A stretch of DNA of 18,695 nt, taken from NCBI GenBank assembly GCA_041649895.1, contig JBAZMG010000014.1:1-18695 (forward strand), given 5' to 3'. A program made the translations under genes and the position numbers. Every line of letters starts with the position of its first letter. Position 1 is the first letter of the stretch. The notes beneath the pieces are model-generated. The model saw only the letters and a list, made by a program, of their open reading frames with translations. It was not told the origin of the DNA and did no database searches. Positions 13,259 to 18,695 of the stretch are shown here, one piece after another. This DNA is from STD1-204 sp041649895. Lineage in GTDB: Bacteria > Patescibacteriota > Minisyncoccia > Minisyncoccales > Minisyncoccaceae.

Positions 13259-16200
13259 TTAAGCTTCTAATATTTCTTCGATTTCGTTGGCTATGATTTT
13301 CGGCGAACCGTCTTTGTAGTCGGCTCGGCCCGTAATCGAAATTATTTTATTTTCCTCAAGGGATTCCTGGCAAGATTCGAATATGGAAGGGAATACCACC
13401 ACCTCTATCCGGTCCGTCAGATCCTGCAGTTTGATAAACATCATCGGCTGGCCCTTTTTGGTGATTATTTTCTTTGCCGTGGCGATAATGCCTCCAATGG
13501 TCACCATTTCCCCTTGAATAATGTATTTTTGATAAGGCTTTGAATAATCACGGATCATATTGAGGTCCGCGTTTACCTTTTTGATCGGCGTAGTCAGGCG
13601 CGTTAACATATCGCGAAACCTTTCCAAAGGATGGCCCGTGACATAAAGGCCCAAAAGTTCCTTTTCCCACGTCAATTTATCATAGTCGCTCGCGTGCTCA
13701 ACCTTGTCCAGAGCTATGTCTCCATTTAAGCTCGCGGACGAGCAATTGTCAAACAAGCCTTTTTGTCCGCTCTCTTTTATCTTTTGGTTCTTTTTAGACC
13801 AATCCAAAAGCTTTTCCATATTCATCAAGATTTGGTTTCTTTCGATCAGGGTGTCAAAACAGCCCGCCTTGATCAAGCTTTCCATAGATTTTTTATTCAA
13901 TACCTTGGCGTCCACGCGGGAAATAAAATCGTGAATGGTTTTAAATGGTCCACTCTTCTTCCTTTCCGCGATGATCAATTCCACAATGTTGTAGCCCACA
14001 TTTTTAATGGCCGTGAGCCCGAACCTGATCTGGCTTTTATTCGGAACCACACTGAAGTTGCTGAAACTCTCATTTATGTCCGGAGCCAAAACCTCTATTC
14101 CCATTTTTTTGCATTCCTCGATCAATTCCGAGATCCTCTCAACGTCCGAACCCTCGCCGGTCAGAAGCGCGGCCATATATTCCACCGGATAATTGGCTTT
14201 GAGATACGCTGTTTGATAGGCGATAATGGCATAGCAAGCGGCATGACTTTTATTGAACGAATACATCGCGAAGGGTTCGATCCATTGCCAGATCTCGTCT
14301 CCGATTCTTTCGTTAATTCCATTGGCCTTGATGCCGCTGATAAATTTGTCTTTTTGCTCCAAAAGCAGTTTTTCTATTTTCTTTCCGATCGCTTTTCGCA
14401 AAATATCCGCCTCAGACAAAGTAAAACCGGCAAGCTCTTGGGCGATTCTCATAATTTGTTCTTGATACAAGGGGATGCCATAACTCGCTTCCAAGATCGG
14501 TTTCAGCCGCGGATGAAGATATCGCACTTCCTTTGTTTTATTCTTTCCGGCGATATAGTTCGGGATATGTTGCATCGGGCCGGGACGGTAAAGCGCCACC
14601 ATAGCGATAATGTCTTCGATATCGGTCGGCTTCAGTTGTTTCAAGTATCTTCTCATCCCATCACTTTCCAATTGAAACACACCGACGCAATCGCCTTTTT
14701 GTAAAAGCTTAAATGTCTTTTGGTCATCCAGAGGAATATTATCAATATCCACGTTCATTCCGTGCACCGCGTAAATTCTTTTCAAAGTTTCTTCAATTGT
14801 TGTTAAGTTTTTCAATCCCAGAAAATCCATTTTCAACAATCCCAGGCTTTCGATTCCGTGCATTTCGTATTGTGTCACGATCGCGTTCTCATCTTGAGTG
14901 GGGTGCTGGATCGGCACAACATCATCCAGTGGGCTCGCGGAGATCACAACGCCGCAAGCGTGAGTGGACGCGTGCCTGGCGCAGCCCTCTATTTTTAAAG
15001 CTAAATCTATTAATCTTTTCGCTTGTTCATCCGAATTGTATAAGTCGCTGAAATCATCAACATTTTCCAATGTTTCCTGCAAAGAAAATCCCTGCGGAAT
15101 CATTTTCGCGACTCGATCGCAATAACTGTATTGGTAGCCCAAAGCTCGCCCCACGTCTCGGATCGCGGCGCGAGCCGCCATTGTTCCAAAAGTGATGATC
15201 TGGGCGACGTGATTGCGTCCGTATTTTTGAGCGACATAATTGATTACCTCGTCTCGTCTTTTATCCGTAAAATCAAGATCAATATCCGGAGGGGAGATCC
15301 TGTCCGGATTTAAAAATCTTTGGAAATATAATCCGTATTTCAGGGGATCAACGTTTGTTACGTTCGACAAATAGGCGACTATCGATCCTCCCGCGGATCC
15401 TCTGCCCGGACCGACAACGATACGGTTGGATTTCGCCCAATTAACGTAATCTTGCACGATCAAAAAATAATCTATAAATCCCGTGCGCCCGATAACCGAC
15501 AATTCGTATTCCAATCGCTCCACGATCGGTTTCAATTTTTCGTCTTGCACCTCTTCAACTTTTATGTCTTCACCCTTTTCCGATTTTTCTATCAAAACTT
15601 CCAGCTCTTTTGATTCAATGCCGTATTTTTTTTGAATACCTTTGTAGCACAACTCGCGCAAATAATTAAGATGATCTTTGCCGTCCGGCACTTCAAAATA
15701 GGGAAGTTTTGTTTCTCCAAGCTTCATTTCCAAATTACAATCCGCGACGATCTTTTGGGTGTTTTCGATCGCTTCCATATTTTCTTTAAAGCTCTCCGCC
15801 ATTTCTTCACCCGATTTAATGGAAAAATCTTCTCCTTGCATCGAAAGCCTGTCCTTGTCCTCAATGTCCGCCCCGGTATTGATCAACATTAAAATATCTT
15901 GAGCCTCTTCATCATCTTTGTTGGCGTAATGGCAGTCGTTCGTCGCGACCAGGGGAATGCCGGTTTTTTTTGAAAGCTCTATCAAAAGCTCGTTTACTTT
16001 TCCTTGTTCCTTTAAATTGGGGTGCGGTTGAATTTCAAGATAGAAATTGCCTTTTCCGAAAATTTCTTCATAGCGCCGCGCCATCTGTTCGGCCTCGTCT
16101 ATTTTTCCGGCCAAAAGCATCACGGGTATCCTGCCCTGCAGGCAAGCACTTAGACAGATGAGTCCTTTTGAATGCTCGGCCAAAAGATCGAGGTCGATCC

Positions 16201-16555
16201 TCGGCTTGTAATAAAAACCGGTCAAGTGCGCGATGGTCACCAACTTCACAAGATTGTTGTATCCTTCTTCGTTCTTTGCCAAAAGTATAAGATGATATCT
16301 TCGGCCGCCCGTTTGCGGAGTTTTGTCTTCCATTTTGCCCACGGCTTCGTAAAATTCGCAACCGATTATGGGTTTTATTCCTTTGGCCTTTGCCTTTTCG
16401 TAAAACTCCACAGCTCCGTACATTACGCCGTGATCGGTCAGAGCGACCGAATCCATACCCAAATCCTTCACCTTTTTTAAGATGTCATCTATTTTCGGCA
16501 AGCCATCCAAAAGAGAATAATGCGAATGCAAATGCAAATGGGTAAATTTGTTCAT
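13259..16555 (-). CDS. dnaE: DNA polymerase III alpha subunit
   Basis: Replicative DNA polymerase of the C family, 1098 residues from ATG 16555. The PHP domain opens with FTHLHLHSHYSLLDGL and keeps a metal-ligand-rich pattern (HLHSH, TDHG, GCEFY), so it may be an active metal-dependent exonuclease. The palm has PDIDLDF with D424 and D426, and MDFLGL with D577, equivalent to E. coli D401, D403 and D555. Fingers and helix-hairpin-helix segments follow, then an internal clamp-binding motif QKGLF at Q931 and an OB domain (VTIGGIIATAKKI). The protein stops soon after the OB fold and lacks the C-terminal tau-binding domain of E. coli DnaE. The ORF could be extended 37 codons upstream, but that overlaps the preceding gene and lacks family similarity. 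It follows the beta-solenoid gene by 13 bases, so they are likely co-transcribed. Confidence 0.97.
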   Translation of the reverse strand: MNKFTHLHLHSHYSLLDGLPKIDDILKKVKDLGMDSVALTDHGVMYGAVEFYEKAKAKGIKPIIGCEFYEAVGKMEDKTPQTGGRRYHLILLAKNEEGYNNLVKLVTIAHLTGFYYKPRIDLDLLAEHSKGLICLSACLQGRIPVMLLAGKIDEAEQMARRYEEIFGKGNFYLEIQPHPNLKEQGKVNELLIELSKKTGIPLVATNDCHYANKDDEEAQDILMLINTGADIEDKDRLSMQGEDFSIKSGEEMAESFKENMEAIENTQKIVADCNLEMKLGETKLPYFEVPDGKDHLNYLRELCYKGIQKKYGIESKELEVLIEKSEKGEDIKVEEVQDEKLKPIVERLEYELSVIGRTGFIDYFLIVQDYVNWAKSNRIVVGPGRGSAGGSIVAYLSNVTNVDPLKYGLYFQRFLNPDRISPPDIDLDFTDKRRDEVINYVAQKYGRNHVAQIITFGTMAARAAIRDVGRALGYQYSYCDRVAKMIPQGFSLQETLENVDDFSDLYNSDEQAKRLIDLALKIEGCARHASTHACGVVISASPLDDVVPIQHPTQDENAIVTQYEMHGIESLGLLKMDFLGLKNLTTIEETLKRIYAVHGMNVDIDNIPLDDQKTFKLLQKGDCVGVFQLESDGMRRYLKQLKPTDIEDIIAMVALYRPGPMQHIPNYIAGKNKTKEVRYLHPRLKPILEASYGIPLYQEQIMRIAQELAGFTLSEADILRKAIGKKIEKLLLEQKDKFISGIKANGINERIGDEIWQWIEPFAMYSFNKSHAACYAIIAYQTAYLKANYPVEYMAALLTGEGSDVERISELIEECKKMGIEVLAPDINESFSNFSVVPNKSQIRFGLTAIKNVGYNIVELIIAERKKSGPFKTIHDFISRVDAKVLNKKSMESLIKAGCFDTLIERNQILMNMEKLLDWSKKNQKIKESGQKGLFDNCSSASLNGDIALDKVEHASDYDKLTWEKELLGLYVTGHPLERFRDMLTRLTTPIKKVNADLNMIRDYSKPYQKYIIQGEMVTIGGIIATAKKIITKKGQPMMFIKLQDLTDRIEVVVFPSIFESCQESLEENKIISITGRADYKDGSPKIIANEIEEILEA

Positions 16556-16568
16556 TTTTTTTAAAACC

Positions 16569-17231
16569 CTATCTAATCTTTTTTCCTCCGATCTCTGTCC
16601 GGCTCTCTTCAACACCGTTAAAAGACGTCCCGCTCGTGATGAGATCTCCTCCGATCCTGATATCATCCAGATCGAGCATTCCGTCTATCTGAGCTTCTTT
16701 TATACTTATACTGCCGACAGCTTTCGCCCCCTCCAATACCAGGTCGCCCCTCACCACCAGATCGGCAAATTTTGTTTTCGTGTTTTCTATGCGCGCTTGG
16801 TCCAAAATAATGCTTCCGCCCACGTCGGTCTTCGCCAGGCTCAAAAATCCCTTGCTCTTCACTTTTTCCGCCAGAATGTCTTTTCCGATCTCCGCGCCCA
16901 CCAAATTTATTGCACCCGTGGTTTTCAATCCTTCAATGTTGAGATTGCCTCCCACCTTAATCTTGGCCAAATAAACGGACCCGAATATCTTGGCGTTCTT
17001 CAAGATCAAGTCGCCCTCGATTAAAATATCACCCAAAAAGAATTGGTCTCTGATCTCCGCGTTCTCAAAATTAATCCCGCGCCTGATCTTATCGTTCAAG
17101 ATAAAAAAAGCGCTTATGGTCTTGTTTGAAAAATCGATCATCCGGTCCTCTTGTTCCGCCTTTCGTATTTCCTGTTCGATCTCTTCCGCCGTCAACGGAG
17201 TTTTTATTTCAACAATTTTTTTGAATGCCAT
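16569..17231 (-). CDS. Beta-solenoid protein of 11-residue repeats
   Basis: An unrecognised 220-residue protein with no signal peptide or membrane segment. Residues 1-50 are charged and probably helical. From about residue 52 to 205 a regular 11-residue repeat runs, with only small slips near 63-72 and 150-161. The pattern is G-x-(I/L/V)-x-(L/I)-x-x-(A/G)-x-(I/V)-x, for example GDLILKNAKIF, GSVYLAKIKVG, GAINLVGAEIG, GSISIKEAQID. About thirteen units are visible. Alternating hydrophobic positions and turn glycines predict a beta-helix, in the general manner of bactofilins, though bactofilin repeats are longer and I do not assign it to that family. ATG 17231 is chosen over an upstream start at 17282, whose 17 extra residues overlap the promoter region and rnhB. 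It likely shares a transcript with dnaE. Confidence 0.75.
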   Translation of the reverse strand: MAFKKIVEIKTPLTAEEIEQEIRKAEQEDRMIDFSNKTISAFFILNDKIRRGINFENAEIRDQFFLGDILIEGDLILKNAKIFGSVYLAKIKVGGNLNIEGLKTTGAINLVGAEIGKDILAEKVKSKGFLSLAKTDVGGSIILDQARIENTKTKFADLVVRGDLVLEGAKAVGSISIKEAQIDGMLDLDDIRIGGDLITSGTSFNGVEESRTEIGGKKIR

Positions 17232-17281
17232 GTTAAAGAAAAATATGCTAATATATCTACATATATAATATCTCAAAATCA
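17232..17281. promoter_or_regulatory. Divergent promoter region between the beta-solenoid gene and rnhB
   Basis: The 50-bp A+T-rich spacer must serve both directions. On the (+) strand TATAAT (17264-17269) lies 12 bases before the rnhB ATG, which predicts a leader of only a few bases; no good -35 is seen. On the (-) strand TTGAGA (17276-17271), 17 bp and TATTAG (17253-17248) could serve the beta-solenoid gene. The A+T richness makes chance matches easy. Confidence 0.4.
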
Positions 17282-17905
17282 ATGACTATTCAAGCGGAAA
17301 AAAGGCTGTGGACACAGGGGTATAAACTTGTCGTTGGATTGGACGAAGCGGGGCGCGGACCCTTGGCCGGTCCGGTCGTGGCCGGAGCCCTCCTGCTACT
17401 CACAAAAAAAATAAACAATGAATTATTAAGAATTGTAAAAGACTCGAAAAAGCTGTCTAGTGCGAAGAGGGAAGCGGCCTTCGCGCTGATCTTAAAAGAG
17501 CCGCAAATTGTTTTCGGGATCGGAATTGTCTCAGAAAAAATAATTGATAAAATAAACATCTTTGAAGCAACCAAGCTTGCTATGGAAAAAGCCGTGGCCG
17601 ATCTGGCTCGCAAGTTAGGTAAAAATCCGGATATGCTGATTATCGACGGCAAGCACATAATCAATCTGCCGATCAAACAGCGAGCGATAATAAAAGCGGA
17701 CGACAAGATATTTTCCTGTTCCGCCGCGAGCATAATAGCGAAGGTGACGAGAGATAGGATAATGGATAAGATGCACAAAAAATATCCGCGATACGGATTT
17801 ATTAAACACAAAGGTTATGGCACGCGCCTGCATTTTCAAATGATCAAAAAATACGGGCCTTGCGCGATCCACCGCCGATCATTCACGCCCATAAAAAACT
17901 TATAA
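17282..17905 (+). CDS. rnhB: Ribonuclease HII
   Basis: Endonuclease that nicks the RNA strand of RNA-DNA hybrids and initiates removal of single ribonucleotides from DNA. The 207 residues are full length. The GLDEAGRGPLAGP motif supplies D21 and E22, LIIDGKH supplies D122, and KADDKIFSCSAASIIAKVTRD supplies D140 or D141, the four-acid metal site of the family. DSKKLSSAKRE and the C-terminal HRRSF are also typical. The ATG at 17282 gives the usual short N-terminus. It is divergent from the beta-solenoid-dnaE unit and its predicted transcript leader is very short. The gene stands next to the replicative polymerase, in line with a role in replication repair. Confidence 0.96.
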   Translation: MTIQAEKRLWTQGYKLVVGLDEAGRGPLAGPVVAGALLLLTKKINNELLRIVKDSKKLSSAKREAAFALILKEPQIVFGIGIVSEKIIDKINIFEATKLAMEKAVADLARKLGKNPDMLIIDGKHIINLPIKQRAIIKADDKIFSCSAASIIAKVTRDRIMDKMHKKYPRYGFIKHKGYGTRLHFQMIKKYGPCAIHRRSFTPIKNL

Positions 17906-17924
17906 AGATTGGGGATTAATCAAA

Positions 17925-17953
17925 TTGACTAATGAAGCTTAATATCGTATTGT
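17925..17953 (+). promoter_or_regulatory. Promoter of the helical hypothetical gene
   Basis: TTGACT (17925-17930), a 17-bp spacer and TATTGT (17948-17953) are placed 17 bases before the ATG at 17971. A weak SD, GGTGAAG (17960-17966), lies between them. The -35 sequence and spacing are the same as at secE and the tandem-domain lipoprotein gene. Confidence 0.6.
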
Positions 17954-17970
17954 GTTTTTGGTGAAGAACC

Positions 17971-18459
17971 ATGGATATAGAACTGCTTGGCTTTATCGGA
18001 ATGCACACTGAAAAGATTGAAAATCTTTTGAGTGCCGACGAAAAGGAGCTTGTGAATCGTCTTGCGAATTTCCTTTACATTTGTAAAAAAGATCCGGAAA
18101 GAGCAAACAACATAATCTCCGAGAACAATATCCAAAAAAACATTGTTCTCACTCCCCAAAACTTCATTGAAGAAAAGCCTTTCTCGGTCTTTGATGAGAA
18201 CAGACATAAGCTAATCCTTGGATTCAGAAGTTCCTTGGTGAAACTGCGGGATTACGCGAACCATCTTTACGATGAGCGTGCCAACACAATCATCAAAAAC
18301 AAGGGTAGCGATAAAGGCGAAGAAGTTGCCGAAATAGGCGGGAAAATCTTGGGAATCGAAAAAATGATTCAAACGAACGAAACAACGCTTCGATACTTGC
18401 TGCTTTACCCGCTTATCATCAATCACCCGAAAGTGTCCGAGGATGAAAAAGGACAATAA
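17971..18459 (+). CDS. Hypothetical helical protein
   Basis: I do not recognise this 162-residue protein. It has no signal peptide, membrane segment or cysteine motif (one Cys in total) and is predicted mostly alpha-helical, rich in Glu, Lys, Asn and Ile/Leu. Segments such as NLLSADEKELVNRLANFLYICKK (residues about 17-39 in outline), SSLVKLRDYANHLYDERANTI and ILGIEKMIQTNETTLRYLLLY look like amphipathic helices. A separate promoter with TTGACT-N17-TATTGT precedes it and a weak SD fixes the start. Codon use looks like that of its neighbours. The downstream spacer (18460-18503) has only a weak AGGA/TCCT hairpin followed by a T-run. Its independent control and position after rnhB say little about its job. 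Confidence 0.7.
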   Translation: MDIELLGFIGMHTEKIENLLSADEKELVNRLANFLYICKKDPERANNIISENNIQKNIVLTPQNFIEEKPFSVFDENRHKLILGFRSSLVKLRDYANHLYDERANTIIKNKGSDKGEEVAEIGGKILGIEKMIQTNETTLRYLLLYPLIINHPKVSEDEKGQ

Positions 18460-18503
18460 TAATTCCTCTCTTTTTTTATACAAAAATTTCTCAGCTCAAC
18501 ATC

Positions 18504-18532
18504 TTGACTATTTACAAATATGTTAATATATA
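18504..18532 (+). promoter_or_regulatory. Promoter of the truncated last gene
   Basis: TTGACT (18504-18509), 17 bp, then TATATA (18527-18532). A TATAAT at 18534-18539 is nearby but its 24-bp spacing from the -35 box is poor. The predicted leader of about 40 bases holds an SD before the ATG at 18582. Confidence 0.6.
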
Positions 18533-18567
18533 TTATAATTCGCTTGTTTAATTTTACAATTGCATAT

Positions 18568-18574
18568 AAGGAAG
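18568..18574 (+). promoter_or_regulatory. Shine-Dalgarno site of the truncated last gene
   Basis: AAGGAAG stands seven bases before ATG 18582 and supports that start. An ATG at 18577 is directly followed by TAA and is not usable. Confidence 0.7.
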
Positions 18575-18581
18575 TGATGTA

Positions 18582-18695
18582 ATGTTGGGAAACCCTTTAG
18601 TAAAAGAGCATCGGATTGGGAGCGCGTATGGCGACGATCTATTCGAAGATCGATTTGATCCGTTCGAATCCCTTGCCCCTGTAGAGCATCCTGAA
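18582..18695 (+). CDS. Unrecognised protein, 5' part only
   Basis: The open frame starts at an ATG with a good SD and promoter and runs 38 codons to the end of the window without a stop. The visible residues begin MLGNPLVKEHRIGSAYG and continue with an acidic, Phe-, Asp- and Pro-rich stretch (DDLFEDRFDPFE). There is no signal peptide or hydrophobic segment so far. No family can be named from this fragment. The promoter and SD are what support it as a gene. Confidence 0.6.
   Translation, partial: MLGNPLVKEHRIGSAYGDDLFEDRFDPFESLAPVEHPE

Noticed and set aside
13763..14704. A 313-codon open frame on the (+) strand opposite dnaE, and a 236-codon one opposite thrS (12420-13130)
   Set aside because: Both lie antisense within strongly conserved genes, show low-complexity Phe/Leu/Ser-rich translations and no start signals, so they are shadows of coding constraint.
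16556..16666. A 37-codon N-terminal extension of dnaE
   Set aside because: It overlaps the end of the beta-solenoid gene and has no family similarity; the PHP domain begins right after ATG 16555.
17232..17282. A 17-codon N-terminal extension of the beta-solenoid gene
   Set aside because: The extra residues are encoded in the A+T-rich divergent promoter spacer and overlap the first base of rnhB; MAFKKIVEIK is the more natural start.
14..18695. tRNA, rRNA or other structured RNA genes
   Set aside because: No cloverleaf with a T-loop GTTCRA-type box or rRNA-like segment was found in any spacer; the largest spacer structures are the hairpins already listed.

Overview
The window reads as a chromosomal segment of a Candidate Phyla Radiation (Patescibacteria) bacterium, most likely a Parcubacteria-type lineage. 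The clues are compact A+T-leaning sequence, short spacers, many core genes without a Shine-Dalgarno (SD) sequence, a secreted protein combining DUF5667-like and DUF333-like regions, a threonyl-tRNA synthetase without its TGS domain, and housekeeping genes in a non-classical order. The assignment is inferred from gene content; no 16S rRNA gene is present. All 17 complete genes end in TAA (14) or TAG (3). None ends in TGA and none needs TGA read as sense, so the standard bacterial code fits.

Layout. 14-1933 (+) is gyrB. A 135-bp imperfect palindrome built of 7-bp units follows (1935-2069). From 2085 a promoter starts the (+) cluster secE-nusG-rplK-dcd-tmk-deoC-gatB, joining protein secretion, transcription elongation, ribosomal protein L11, dTTP supply, deoxyribose catabolism and Gln-tRNA formation. 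rplA, rplJ and rplL do not follow rplK. At 6728-7796 lies a self-contained accessory island: two convergent small lipoprotein genes sharing one unrecognised domain, each with its own -35/-10 promoter, strong SD and hairpin terminator.

The (-) strand half, read in transcription order, holds an 11-residue-repeat beta-solenoid protein, dnaE (replicative polymerase), thrS, a secreted DUF5667/DUF333-type protein, tandem hairpins including an intrinsic terminator, and a single ORF fusing complete MiaB and MiaA. These two enzymes make consecutive steps of ms2i6A37 tRNA modification. The spacers on both sides of thrS carry a near-identical 24-bp sequence that abuts the thrS and DUF5667 start codons, plus inverted partner copies at the preceding stop codons. 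Divergent from the beta-solenoid gene is rnhB (+), followed by an unrecognised helical protein gene with its own promoter and the first 38 codons of another unrecognised gene cut by the window end.

Most notable for follow-up are the MiaB-MiaA fusion, the heptad palindromic element after gyrB, the lipoprotein pair with a shared new-looking domain (one with its SD inside a hairpin), the repeat system around thrS, and apparently leaderless promoters for secE and dcd.
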